A stretch of DNA of 64,000 nucleotides from Oscillatoria sp. SIO1A7. Its GTDB lineage: Bacteria > Cyanobacteriota > Cyanobacteriia > Cyanobacteriales > Laspinemataceae. The notes below the pieces were generated by a model. The model saw only the letters and a program-made list of their open reading frames with translations, was not told where the DNA came from and searched no databases. Of this stretch, positions 1 to 8,448 are shown piece by piece. The stretch is taken from positions 45,709 to 109,708 of the forward strand of contig JAAHFN010000017.1 in NCBI GenBank assembly GCA_010672965.1, written 5' to 3'. Made by a program: the position numbers and the translations under genes. Within the stretch, counting starts at the first letter, position 1, and each line of letters starts with the position of its first letter.

Positions 1-46
1 AGACAAGATACGTCCCCCTATCTAACCAAAAATTGGGATTAAGTAG

Positions 47-323
47 ATGAGCGAATACCAAGGGTCCTTAGATGACCTGAAGATTAATACTTACAGAGAT
101 CCGCGCGATCGCAAATGGTCTTGTACGCGCCATGAAGCTTTCGTCCTGGGCTGTACCTACAAAAACACCGAAGGACGAACCTACTATAAGATGATGCAGG
201 ATTGCCCCCTGACTCTCTCTGCAATGCCAGAGAGCGGTGGAAAGATTATTGAAATCAATATGCTCATATCGCCCTAGGCTCTGTTGGGACAGGCATCTCG
301 CTTGTCCCCAGGGCTTTATTTGA
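47..323 (+). pseudogene. Frameshifted small helix-turn-helix-like protein
   Basis: The open frame (47-277, 76 aa) matches the intact small gene at 23670-23906 over its first ~50 residues: S-L-D-D/N-L-x-I-N-T near the N-terminus, a central T-R-x-E and then G-R-T-Y with L-T after it. After that the annotated frame stops matching. Shifting frame at about 221 gives Q-C-x-x-A-V-x-x-L-L, which lines up with the C-terminal helix of the paralogue, and the shifted frame stops at 321-323. This looks like a net 2-base deletion. The function is unknown; the intact paralogue looks like a short DNA-binding (winged-helix) fold, by inference only. Confidence 0.55.
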
Positions 324-369
324 ATGTAGAAGAGACTTTTCTTTGAGTGAGAACAGTCTCCGGTGTCCC

Positions 370-400
370 CCGTAGGACAGGCAAGATGCCTATCCTACGG
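370..400. repeat. Small palindrome, CCGTAGGACAGGC family
   Basis: Arms CCGTAGGACAGGC and GCCTATCCTACGG (one mismatch) are separated by 5 bases. Related palindromes occur at 22600-22710, 40764-40829, 43640-43761 and 46231-46355. Confidence 0.7.
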
Positions 401-451
401 CCGGGACGCCTATCTTATACCACCTAGTTATAGTGAGTTTAGGAGCATCTA

Positions 452-1450
452 ATGACCCCTAAAAAAAAGAAAAAGACCAATGCCGATTTCGACAATACCT
501 GGAAAGAAGCCCTACGGCTCTATTTCCAAGCCTTCTTGCTTTTCTTCTTTCCCAAAGCCCACGATATAATCGACTGGAGTCGGCAGCATATCTCCCTAGA
601 AAGCGAAATGCAGCAAATGACCGGAGAATCCGAAGCAGCCAAGCGCATTACCGACAAACTCTTCCAAGTTTGGCTCCTTGATGGCGAGGAGGCTTGGATT
701 TTGATTCATATCGAAATCCAGAGCCAATACGAGGCCGATTTTGTCGATCGCATTCACTACTACAATTGTCTGGCAAGGGGGCAATACGAGCGTCGGGTAA
801 TAAGTTTAGTTATCTTGGGAGATGAGAGCAAATCTTGGCGACCGCGTAACTATAAAGATACTGAGTTTGACGGGGAACACGAATTCACCATGAAATTTCC
901 CATCGCCAAGCTGGTGGATTACGAATCTCGCTGGGAGGAGCTAGAGGCCAGCACCAATCCATTTGCAATAATGGTAATGGCGCATCTGAAGACTAAGGCC
1001 ACCCAGGGGCTACCCCAAGAGCGCCTTCGTTGGAAGCGCATATTGGCCCGCAGCTTGTTTGAAAAGGGCTATTCTGCCGAAGAAATACGGCGGCAGTTTC
1101 AGTTAATCGACCGGATGATGGCTCTGCCAAAGCCAATTCAGCGGAATTTTAAAACAGAGATGGAACGCTACCAGGAGGAAAAAGAAATGCGTTTTATGAG
1201 TCAGATAGAATTAATGGCTATGGAGGATGGCATAGAAGAAGGTAAAAAGCAAGGATTCTTGGAGGCTCTCCGAGAGAATGCGCTAGATATTCTGCAGAAG
1301 CGCTTTTCCGAGGTTCCGCCGGAGCTGACTTCAAAACTTAACAGCTTGTCCGATGCCAGTTCTTTGAAAGAGCTAATGCTTCAAGCCGTTGATATTAGTT
1401 CCTTGGCGGAGTTCGAGCAATTACTCGAATCCGACGAAGAGGCTAATTAA
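452..1450 (+). CDS. Rpn/PD-(D/E)XK nuclease-like protein with DUF4351 C-terminus, copy 1
   Basis: 332-aa protein of the cyanobacterial Rpn-like (recombination-promoting nuclease / transposase_31-like) group. Around residues 66-95 it has D-K-L-F-Q-V-W, then H-I-E-I-Q, the E-x-Q form of the PD-(D/E)XK core, followed by D-R-I-x-Y-Y-N. The C-terminal third (L-D-I-L-Q-K-R-F, then a leucine-rich helix) is DUF4351-like. The start has a good ribosome site, AGGAG seven bases before ATG. This is the first of three tandem copies. Residues ~35-145 differ from copies 2 and 3, whereas everything after ~residue 147 and the downstream spacer is identical to copy 2. Nuclease activity is inferred from family; the biological role is not known. 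Confidence 0.8.
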   Translation: MTPKKKKKTNADFDNTWKEALRLYFQAFLLFFFPKAHDIIDWSRQHISLESEMQQMTGESEAAKRITDKLFQVWLLDGEEAWILIHIEIQSQYEADFVDRIHYYNCLARGQYERRVISLVILGDESKSWRPRNYKDTEFDGEHEFTMKFPIAKLVDYESRWEELEASTNPFAIMVMAHLKTKATQGLPQERLRWKRILARSLFEKGYSAEEIRRQFQLIDRMMALPKPIQRNFKTEMERYQEEKEMRFMSQIELMAMEDGIEEGKKQGFLEALRENALDILQKRFSEVPPELTSKLNSLSDASSLKELMLQAVDISSLAEFEQLLESDEEAN

Positions 1451-1488
1451 TTAATAGCAGTTAGCGGTCAGCGGTCAGCGGTCAGCTT

Positions 1489-1516
1489 GTAGGGGCGCTT
1501 CGCGAAGCGCCCCTAC
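1489..1516. repeat. Perfect 28-bp palindrome after copy 1
   Basis: GTAGGGGCGCTTCG is followed directly by its reverse complement. The same palindrome follows copy 2 (2722-2749) and copy 3 (3955-3982). It sits between a TCAGCGG heptamer run and another inverted repeat (AGAAACCCGGG...CCCGGGTTTCT, about 1559-1590). Confidence 0.9.
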
Positions 1517-1611
1517 CTCGGCAGCAGATGGGTAGCGATCGCAGCTCTCTTATGTATTAGAAACCCGGGGTTCCAAAAACCCGGGTTTCTGGAAACAAAT
1601 TAAACTCAAAA

Positions 1612-1647
1612 AAATATTTTTAAATATTGCAATATTTAAAAATATTT
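1612..1647. promoter_or_regulatory. Perfect 36-bp AT-rich palindrome upstream of copy 2
   Basis: AAATATTTTTAAATATTG is followed directly by its exact reverse complement, 37 bp before the ATG of copy 2. An identical palindrome (2845-2880) precedes copy 3, but copy 1 lacks it. It could be an operator, a transcription-driven cruciform or a terminator for the preceding copy. It lacks a GC stem, so a classical terminator is unlikely. Confidence 0.6.
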
Positions 1648-1684
1648 GCTGCCAACTTGCTAGAATAGTTTTTAGAAGCATCTA

Positions 1685-2683
1685 ATGACCCCTAAGAAAA
1701 AGAAAAAGACCAATGCCGACTTCGACAATACCTGGAAAGAAGCCCTACGACTCTATTTCCAAGCCTTCCTACTTTTCTTCTTTCCCACAGTCCACGATAT
1801 AATCGACTGGAATCGGCAGCATATCTCCCTAGAAAGCGAAATGCAGCAAATGACCGGAGAATCCGAAGCAGCCAAGCGCATTACCGATAAGTTGTTCCAA
1901 GTTTGGCTTCGTAGCGGTGAACCGGCTTGGATTTTGATTCATATCGAAATTCAGAGCCAATACGAGGCCGATTTTGCCGATCGCATTTACTACTACAACT
2001 GCTTGGCGGTGGGGCAATACGGGCGGCCGGTTATCAGCGTAGCTATCCTGGGAGATGAGATCGAGTCTTGGCGACCGCGTAACTATCAATATACTGAGGC
2101 TCAGGGGGATTACGAAATGAAGATGAAATTTCCCATCGCCAAGCTGGTGGATTACGAATCTCGCTGGGAGGAGCTAGAGGCCAGCACCAATCCATTTGCA
2201 ATAATGGTAATGGCGCATCTGAAGACTAAGGCCACCCAGGGGCTACCCCAAGAGCGCCTTCGTTGGAAGCGCATATTGGCCCGCAGCTTGTTTGAAAAGG
2301 GCTATTCTGCCGAAGAAATACGGCGGCAGTTTCAGTTAATCGACCGGATGATGGCTCTGCCAAAGCCAATTCAGCGGAATTTTAAAACAGAGATGGAACG
2401 CTACCAGGAGGAAAAAGAAATGCGTTTTATGAGTCAGATAGAATTAATGGCTATGGAGGATGGCATAGAAGAAGGTAAAAAGCAAGGATTCTTGGAGGCT
2501 CTCCGAGAGAATGCGCTAGATATTCTGCAGAAGCGCTTTTCCGAGGTTCCGCCGGAGCTGACTTCAAAACTTAACAGCTTGTCCGATGCCAGTTCTTTGA
2601 AAGAGCTAATGCTTCAAGCCGTTGATATTAGTTCCTTGGCGGAGTTCGAGCAATTACTCGAATCCGACGAAGAGGCTAATTAA
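1685..2683 (+). CDS. Rpn/PD-(D/E)XK nuclease-like protein with DUF4351 C-terminus, copy 2 (hybrid)
   Basis: 332 aa with the same fold and motifs as copy 1 (H-I-E-I-Q, D-R-I-Y-Y-Y-N). Residues 1 to ~187 are identical to copy 3, and the C-terminal part is identical to copy 1. The ribosome site is weaker than in copy 1: AGAAG replaces AGGAG before CATCTAATG. The 36-bp palindrome lies just upstream. The copy is intact and probably expressed, but its translation may be lower. Confidence 0.8.
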   Translation: MTPKKKKKTNADFDNTWKEALRLYFQAFLLFFFPTVHDIIDWNRQHISLESEMQQMTGESEAAKRITDKLFQVWLRSGEPAWILIHIEIQSQYEADFADRIYYYNCLAVGQYGRPVISVAILGDEIESWRPRNYQYTEAQGDYEMKMKFPIAKLVDYESRWEELEASTNPFAIMVMAHLKTKATQGLPQERLRWKRILARSLFEKGYSAEEIRRQFQLIDRMMALPKPIQRNFKTEMERYQEEKEMRFMSQIELMAMEDGIEEGKKQGFLEALRENALDILQKRFSEVPPELTSKLNSLSDASSLKELMLQAVDISSLAEFEQLLESDEEAN

Positions 2684-2844
2684 TTAATAGCAGTTAGCGG
2701 TCAGCGGTCAGCGGTCAGCTTGTAGGGGCGCTTCGCGAAGCGCCCCTACCTCGGCAGCAGATGGGTAGCGATCGCAGCTCTCTTATGTATTAGAAACCCG
2801 GGGTTCCAAAAACCCGGGTTTCTGGAAACAAATTAAACTCAAAA

Positions 2845-2880
2845 AAATATTTTTAAATATTGCAATATTTAAAAATATTT
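2845..2880. promoter_or_regulatory. Perfect 36-bp AT-rich palindrome upstream of copy 3
   Basis: Identical to the palindrome at 1612-1647 and at the same distance from the start codon of the following copy. It was duplicated with the 1233-bp unit. Confidence 0.6.
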
Positions 2881-2917
2881 GCTGCCAACTTGCTAGAATA
2901 GTTTTTAGAAGCATCTA

Positions 2918-3916
2918 ATGACCCCTAAGAAAAAGAAAAAGACCAATGCCGACTTCGACAATACCTGGAAAGAAGCCCTACGACTCTATTTCCAAGCCTT
3001 CCTACTTTTCTTCTTTCCCACAGTCCACGATATAATCGACTGGAATCGGCAGCATATCTCCCTAGAAAGCGAAATGCAGCAAATGACCGGAGAATCCGAA
3101 GCAGCCAAGCGCATTACCGATAAGTTGTTCCAAGTTTGGCTTCGTAGCGGTGAACCGGCTTGGATTTTGATTCATATCGAAATTCAGAGCCAATACGAGG
3201 CCGATTTTGCCGATCGCATTTACTACTACAACTGCTTGGCGGTGGGGCAATACGGGCGGCCGGTTATCAGCGTAGCTATCCTGGGAGATGAGATCGAGTC
3301 TTGGCGACCGCGTAACTATCAATATACTGAGGCTCAGGGGGATTACGAAATGAAGATGAAATTTCCCATCGCCAAGCTGGTGGATTACGAATCTCGCTGG
3401 GAGGAGCTAGAGGCCAGCACCAATCCATTTGCAATAATGGTAATGGCGCATCTGAAGACTAAGGCCACCCAGGGGCTACCCCAAGAGCGCCTGCGTTGGA
3501 AGCGCATATTGGCCCGCAGCTTGTTTGAAAAGGGCTATTCTGCCGAAGAAATACGGCGGCAGTTTCAGTTAATCGACCGGATGATGGCTCTGCCAAAGCC
3601 AGTTCAGCGGAATTTTAAAACAGAAATGGAACGCTACCAGGAGGAAAAAGAAATGCGTTTTATGAGTCAGATCGAATTAATGGCTATGGAGGATGGCATT
3701 GAGGAAGGAATTCAGCGAGGAATCCTGCAAACTCTCCGAGAGAATGCGCTAGATATTCTGCAGAAGCGCTTTTCCGAAGTTCCGCCCGAGCTGACTTCAA
3801 AACTTAATAGCTTGTCCGATGCCAGTTCTTTGAAAGAGCTAATGCTTCAAGCCATTGATATTAGTTCCTTGGCGGAGTTCGAGCAACTACTCGAATCGGG
3901 CGAAGAGGCTAATTAA
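2918..3916 (+). CDS. Rpn/PD-(D/E)XK nuclease-like protein with DUF4351 C-terminus, copy 3
   Basis: 332 aa, same family as the two upstream copies. It differs from copy 2 only in the C-terminal third: PI to PV, a changed stretch at I-E-E-G-I-Q-R-G-I-L-Q-T-L, AV to AI and SD to SG. Its downstream spacer also differs and runs into a small array of the 28-bp palindrome. The catalytic core is intact. The ribosome site is the weaker AGAAG form. Confidence 0.8.
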   Translation: MTPKKKKKTNADFDNTWKEALRLYFQAFLLFFFPTVHDIIDWNRQHISLESEMQQMTGESEAAKRITDKLFQVWLRSGEPAWILIHIEIQSQYEADFADRIYYYNCLAVGQYGRPVISVAILGDEIESWRPRNYQYTEAQGDYEMKMKFPIAKLVDYESRWEELEASTNPFAIMVMAHLKTKATQGLPQERLRWKRILARSLFEKGYSAEEIRRQFQLIDRMMALPKPVQRNFKTEMERYQEEKEMRFMSQIELMAMEDGIEEGIQRGILQTLRENALDILQKRFSEVPPELTSKLNSLSDASSLKELMLQAIDISSLAEFEQLLESGEEAN

Positions 3917-3954
3917 TTAATAGCAGTCAGCGGTCAGCGGTCAGCGGTCAGCTT

Positions 3955-4151
3955 GTAGGGGCGCTTCGCGAAGCGCCCCTACCTCGGTAGCAGACAAGTA
4001 GCGATCGCAACCTGTAGCAGATAAACAGCGATCGCCCTTCGCCAGTTAGCTTGTAGGGGCGCTTCGCGAAGCGCCCCTACCTCGGTAGCAGACAAGTAGC
4101 GATCGCCCTTCGCCAGTTAGCTTGTAGGGGCGCTTCGCGAAGCGCCCCTAC
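3955..4151. repeat. Three spaced copies of the 28-bp palindrome
   Basis: Perfect palindromes at 3955-3982, 4053-4080 and 4124-4151 are separated by CTCGGTAGCAGACAAGTAGC plus HIP1. The last two are exactly 71 bp apart. No gene is present here. Confidence 0.9.
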
Positions 4152-4235
4152 CTCGGTAGCAGACAAGTAGCGATCGCAGTCTTCCTACACATATTAGAAC
4201 CCCGGTAATTTCTGCAAAACCGGGGTTCTCGCCCA

Positions 4236-4517
4236 CTAATAAACCTCATCGTGCGTTCCGATAGATTCTAAAAGAATTGCTTCTGCATTGTCATATTCAA
4301 CAAACTTGAAAATAATTCGTAAATCATATTCAACGCTACAAGCCCACGACTCCTTAAGCTCTCCTTTCAATTTATGGGTTCGTAATTGTGGGTGAAATGG
4401 GTTCTCATGCAATAATTATAAAGTTTTTTGGATTTTTTCTGCTACTTGGGGATATTTTTTAACGTTTTTTCTGGCCTCCCTAATAAAAGCATTGGAACGC
4501 AATAATGTAAATGTCAT
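4236..4517 (-). pseudogene. RelE/YafQ-type toxin with a nonsense codon
   Basis: Read on the minus strand from ATG at 4517, a 94-codon frame is interrupted only by TAA at 4416-4418 (codon 34). On either side it matches the RelE/YafQ mRNA interferase family: the second part has H-x-L-K-G-E-L, W-A-C-S-V-E-Y-D-L-R-I and a terminal I-G-T-H-D-E-V-Y. The start overlaps the stop of the upstream antitoxin by 4 bp (TCAT on the plus strand), the usual TA gene coupling. The toxin is probably dead while its antitoxin remains open. Sequencing error or readthrough are the alternatives. Confidence 0.8.
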
Positions 4518-4729
4518 AAAAGAATTTCCTCCATCAGTTGTTGGGGAGTAGCGGGGTGACATTTACCTTCTGCAAACTCGTTTTGAGCTTCTCGAACATC
4601 TCGAACTCGATCTGCTCTGCGACGATCTCGAAGACGATTTTGTAAAATGCTAATTAAGTCTTCTTGCTCTTCAATAGACAAGCGATCGGCAGAATCTAAA
4701 ACTTCTGCAAAGTTTTTTGGCGTCGTCAT
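4514..4729 (-). CDS. Antitoxin of a RelE-type TA pair
   Basis: 71-aa acidic-to-charged protein beginning M-T-T-P-K-N-F, with D-R-L-S-I-E-E-Q-E-D-L-I-S-I-L-Q-N-R-L and a basic R-D-R-R-R-A-D-R patch. It is typical of the short cyanobacterial antitoxins preceding YafQ/RelE toxins. AAAGGA precedes the ATG. It overlaps the toxin pseudogene by 4 bp and would normally bind and neutralise it and repress the operon. With the toxin interrupted it is likely an orphan or in decay. Confidence 0.7.
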   Translation of the reverse strand: MTTPKNFAEVLDSADRLSIEEQEDLISILQNRLRDRRRADRVRDVREAQNEFAEGKCHPATPQQLMEEILL

Positions 4730-4776
4730 CTTTTTCCTTTCAGCTTAATAAGCGCCAACTCCATTATACCCTCAAG

Positions 4777-4885
4777 GGGACTTGGGGACTTGGGGACTTG
4801 GGGACAAGCGATCGCACCTCTTCGCCGATCTGAAAAGCTCCTGCTAGGGGGATGTAGGGGATGTAGGGGATGTAGGGAGATGTAG
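4777..4885. repeat. Short tandem repeats (GGGGACTT and GATGTAGGG units)
   Basis: A run of GGGGACTT units is followed by GATGTAGGG units leading into the 147-bp array. No coding potential is seen. Confidence 0.8.
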
Positions 4886-4889
4886 CGCG

Positions 4890-5735
4890 ATGTAGGGACG
4901 TAGGGGCGACAGCATCCCGAGCGACAATCTTTGCTATAAAGTCAACCTATTGTCTTGGGATGCTTCGCCCAAACACCTATGCTTCCCCGAGACAACCTTT
5001 GTCATAAGGCTACACAACCCAGGGCGAAGCAGGAAAATGTAGGGACGTAGGGGCGACAGCATCCCGAGCGACAATCTTTGCTATAAAGTCAACCTATTGT
5101 CTTGGGATGCTTCGCCCAAACACCTATGCTTCCCCGAGACAATCTTTGTCATAAGGCTACACAACCCAGGGCGAAGCAGGAAAATGTAGGGACGTAGGGG
5201 CGACAGCATCCCGAGCGACAATCTTTGCTATAAAGTCAACCTATTGTCTTGGGATGCTTCGCCCAGACACCTATGCTTCCCCGAGACAACCTTTGTCATA
5301 AGGCTACACAACCCAGGGCGAAGCAGGAAAATGTAGGGACGTAGGGGCGACAGCATCCCGAGCGACAATCTTTGCTATAAAGTCAACTTATTGTCTTGGG
5401 ATGCTTCGCCCAAACACCTATGCTTCCCCGAGACAACCTTTGTCATAAGGCTACACAACCCAGGGCGAAGCAGGAAAATGTAGGGACGTAGGGGCGACAG
5501 CATCCCAAGCGACAATCTTTGCTATAAAGTCAACTTATTGTCTTGGGATGCAACGCCGAGACCCGCCATGCTTCCCCGAGACAATCTTTGTCATAAGGCT
5601 ACATAACCCAGGGCGAAGCAGGAAAATGTAGGGACGTAGGGGCGACAGCATCCCGAGCGACAATCTTTGCTATAAAGTCAACCTATTGTCTTGGGATGCT
5701 TCGCCCAAACACCTATGCTTCCCCGAGACAACCGA
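4890..5735. repeat. 147-bp tandem array, about 5.7 copies
   Basis: The TGTAGGGACG unit starts at 4891, 5038, 5185, 5332, 5479 and about 5627, so the period is 147 bp, once 148. Each unit folds into a long hairpin: GGGCGACAGCATCCC pairs imperfectly with GGGATGCTTCGCCC, and GACAAT with ATTGTC. Units differ by a few bases. The palindromic core is the same one found in dispersed elements elsewhere (23221, 36738, 50272, 63351). Confidence 0.95.
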
Positions 5736-5740
5736 CCTTT

Positions 5741-5885
5741 GCTCTTCCGACCCCCCACTCCCCACACCCCCCACCCCCCCCCCCCCCCCCCCCACACCCC
5801 ACACCCCTCCCCCCACACCCCACACCCCACACCCCACACCCCACACCCCACACCCCACACCCCACACCCTACACCCCACACCCTA
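5741..5885. repeat. CCCCACA heptamer run with a C20 homopolymer
   Basis: Low-complexity CCCCACA/CCCCACC repeats, including 20 consecutive C at 5774-5793. They abut the 3' end of the MscS gene. The open frames here are translation artefacts of the repeat. Confidence 0.9.
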
Positions 5886-5896
5886 GCCCAGCCAGT

Positions 5897-7999
5897 TTAA
5901 CTGGACGATCGTTTATTTAGCGATTCGGATTTTTTAGATCGCTTCCGCCGGCTGGCCTCTATACCAACTCCTTCAGAGGATTTTTCGAGGTCATTATCTC
6001 CACTTAGAAGATCCTCCTCTAGATCGTTCCCTTGTAATAAGGTTTCGGATTCATTGTCTGAGTTCGGCTTATAGTTCTCTAGATCGTCTAGTTCGGGGAA
6101 TTCCGGATTATTGCCTCTGTTTGGCTTCTCTTCCTCTATGGCATACTCTGGTAAAAATGTTTCGAGTTTGTCAGCTTCATTGGACTTATCCTCTTCTAGG
6201 GTTTTCCCTTCCAAGATTGCTTCGGAGGCATTAGCTCCATTCTGCATATCTGCCTGCGGATTCAAGAAGTTATTGATAGTCTCAACTCGAAATGCTGGAG
6301 GAGTATAGTCCTCGGGGAGGTAATTTTCTGGTATGGTAATTTGATGTCCGTCTCGCACTGCTGAGTAGTGGGGAGAGAGGATTTCGATATCTGCTTCGTT
6401 GCAGCGATCTTGGATATTCTGGAATAGCTCCGAGTATATGGATGGCATCAGGTCGGGGCGATCGGTGTAGGCATTCAACTCATAGCTTACATAAAAATCA
6501 TCCAGGCTGGTTTGCAGAACGAAGGTTTCCGGTTCTTCCATAATATGTTCCGTAGCGCGGGCTGCTTCATTTAAGACTCGATACACCTTGCGCCAGGGTA
6601 CGTCGTAGCCAAGAGTAACCGCAGCATGCAGAACCAGGGGAGGAATTGCTTCGTCCCGACTGGTCGAGCTGTAGTTGACTATATTACTGCCGATAACCGT
6701 GGAATTGGGGATAGTAATCACCACATTTTTGGGAGTACAGACGCGAGTGACTAAGAGAGTTTCTTCTACGATAGTTCCGCTAGCATCGCCAATATTGACA
6801 AAATCGCCTTTTTTGAAAGCGCGGGTGTAGATTAGAATAATACCAGAAACAATGTTAGAGGCAGCACCGCTAGAGCCCAAGGAAACGAGAATACCTACAA
6901 AAATAGAGATTCCTTGAAAGGCGGGAGATCCATATCCAGGTAGGTAGGGAAATATAACGATCGTTGACAGAACCATGATGAAGAACTTCACCAGCTTGTA
7001 GGTTGGTTCGGCCCACTCTGCATGAAATCCAGCAAATGACATGGTTCCTCGGCCTAGTTCTGCAAAGACGACTCTAAGGACAATTAAGGTGTAGTAGGTG
7101 ATTAATAGAACCAGGCCAATAGTCAGAACTTGTCCAGTATTAATATAGGCAAGGATCTCCCCCGCCATATCTTGCGTCGAAGGAAAGAAATTGAGGACGG
7201 CGGTTATATAGGCAACGGGGATAGCAACCAGAAGAATCAATCCCCCTATCTTAATCAAGCTAACGAAAATATTAGCCAGAAAACCAAGTGCTAAATTTAA
7301 TGGGGCGGCGGGCAGCAGGGTAATATTGTTTACTCTCAGGGGGCGAACGGGCTCGCTTCTCAAATAATCTACACTGCCAAAAATCTTAGGTATTATGTAA
7401 GTCAAAATTCCGAATACAAGCATTAAAGCTAAGGTTGCTAAGAAAGTCAAAGCAATACCTTTTAGCAGTCTATAGGGGCTGTTTTCTCGCTTGTATTTTT
7501 TGATGCTATTTTTTATTATATCTAGATGTGAATTAGCCAGATCTTGCCTGGTTGTCTCGGCTGCTTTCGCATCGTCATCGGTAATAGTAAGAATAGTTTT
7601 GTCTGCCCGAATAATAGTGGTATTATCCCGTTCTTGAATTCTGAGATCGTCAACCTTAAAGTTTGAGTCTTTGGCTCTCTCTTCAAGCCTTGTGGAGATC
7701 GCCTTTACTCGCTCTTCTGCAGAAAAGTCGCTAACGGGCATTTGAATTATGAAAAGTTCCTCGTCTGCGAGCATGACGGGAAATCCATCGATTTTATTGC
7801 CAGGAAGTTCGCTAGGCTCTGGGGAATTGTCCTGGGCATAAACCAGGGATGCTGTTGTGGCGACAAAAAATACTGTAACCGCGAGGATGGCGAATTTTTT
7901 AAACCAGGGGCGACTGCCCTGGCGGGGAGCGATTCTCTGTAGGAGATGCTTTGCTATCGCTGCCCAGAACTTTGAGATGGCCCCGATCGCTTCGTTCAT
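5897..7999 (-). CDS. MscS-family mechanosensitive ion channel
   Basis: 700-aa membrane protein. An N-terminal hydrophobic segment (residues ~35-55, ending A-Q) may be a signal peptide or anchor, followed by a ~130-residue periplasmic domain, four or five membrane helices (~180-345), and the MscS pore and beta domain. The hallmark G-S-S-G-A-A-S-N-I-V-S-G-I-I-L helix, F-K-K-G-D-F-V-N-I-G and I-P-N-S-T-V-I-G-S-N-I-V-N-Y are all present. A ~150-residue acidic, low-complexity cytoplasmic tail with a basic end follows. The role would be pressure release under hypo-osmotic shock. ATG 7999 has no clear ribosome site. The gene reads convergently into a repeat array. Confidence 0.9.
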   Translation of the reverse strand: MNEAIGAISKFWAAIAKHLLQRIAPRQGSRPWFKKFAILAVTVFFVATTASLVYAQDNSPEPSELPGNKIDGFPVMLADEELFIIQMPVSDFSAEERVKAISTRLEERAKDSNFKVDDLRIQERDNTTIIRADKTILTITDDDAKAAETTRQDLANSHLDIIKNSIKKYKRENSPYRLLKGIALTFLATLALMLVFGILTYIIPKIFGSVDYLRSEPVRPLRVNNITLLPAAPLNLALGFLANIFVSLIKIGGLILLVAIPVAYITAVLNFFPSTQDMAGEILAYINTGQVLTIGLVLLITYYTLIVLRVVFAELGRGTMSFAGFHAEWAEPTYKLVKFFIMVLSTIVIFPYLPGYGSPAFQGISIFVGILVSLGSSGAASNIVSGIILIYTRAFKKGDFVNIGDASGTIVEETLLVTRVCTPKNVVITIPNSTVIGSNIVNYSSTSRDEAIPPLVLHAAVTLGYDVPWRKVYRVLNEAARATEHIMEEPETFVLQTSLDDFYVSYELNAYTDRPDLMPSIYSELFQNIQDRCNEADIEILSPHYSAVRDGHQITIPENYLPEDYTPPAFRVETINNFLNPQADMQNGANASEAILEGKTLEEDKSNEADKLETFLPEYAIEEEKPNRGNNPEFPELDDLENYKPNSDNESETLLQGNDLEEDLLSGDNDLEKSSEGVGIEASRRKRSKKSESLNKRSSS

Positions 8000-8059
8000 G
8001 CTAGATACCTATATTGCACTCCAATGCAAGGGTATTTTATCACATAGCCGGAGCAATAT

Positions 8060-8210
8060 AGGAATTGGGAATTGGGCATTGGGAATTGGGCATAGGGCAT
8101 GGGGCATTGGGCATTGGGACTTACGCATACCCGGAAAGCCAATACCACTCTGTAGGGGTCAACGGCCGTTGACCCCTACCACATATAGAGCTAACACATA
8201 AGTCAATAAA
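8060..8210. repeat. GGGCATT heptamers and a degenerate small element with a 28-bp palindrome
   Basis: GGGCATT/GGGAATT units (8060-8120) run into GGACTTACGCAT. The perfect palindrome GTAGGGGTCAACGG plus its reverse complement lies at 8152-8179, followed by ACATAAGTC. The ends resemble a worn copy of the CAGGACTTACGCA element family. Confidence 0.65.
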
Positions 8211-8280
8211 TATAAATAATGTCTTTTACAGAAAGTCGCAGGGTAGGGGCAGCCTCGGAGGGAACTGACCCCACAAATTG

Positions 8281-8448
8281 GGAGACTTGGGGAAAGTGAA
8301 AAGTGAATAGTGAAAAGTGAATAGTGAATAATTCACTTTCTTAACTTTTCACTCTTCACTTTTAACCTTTCATTCCAATGCCCAATGCCCAATGCCCAAT
8401 GCCCAATGCCCAATGCCCAATGCCCTATGCCCTATGCCCTATGCCCTA
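8281..8448. repeat. GTGAAAA and GCCCAAT heptamer repeats
   Basis: AGTGAATAGTGAAA units (8297-8365) are followed by a GCCCAAT then GCCCTAT run that ends at the stop of the cotransporter gene. No gene is seen. Confidence 0.85.

Larger units (their letters stand above)
452..3916 (+). repeat. Tandem triplication, 1233-bp unit
   Basis: Start codons at 452, 1685 and 2918 are exactly 1233 bp apart. Copies 1 and 2 agree through the 3' half and the spacer. Copies 2 and 3 agree through the 5' half, up to about 2252. Copy 2 therefore reads as a hybrid of copy 3 (5') and copy 1 (3'). Confidence 0.95.

Noticed and set aside
1609..1650. 36-bp palindrome as an intrinsic terminator
   Set aside because: AT-only stem and no following T-run of the usual kind. 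An operator or cruciform is more plausible.
4890..5735. Possible CRISPR array
   Set aside because: Units are 147 bp with no unique spacers between short repeats. It is a plain tandem array.
5670..5920. Several open frames in the CCCCACA/C20 tract
   Set aside because: They exist only because simple repeats lack stops in several frames. No family resemblance or ribosome sites.
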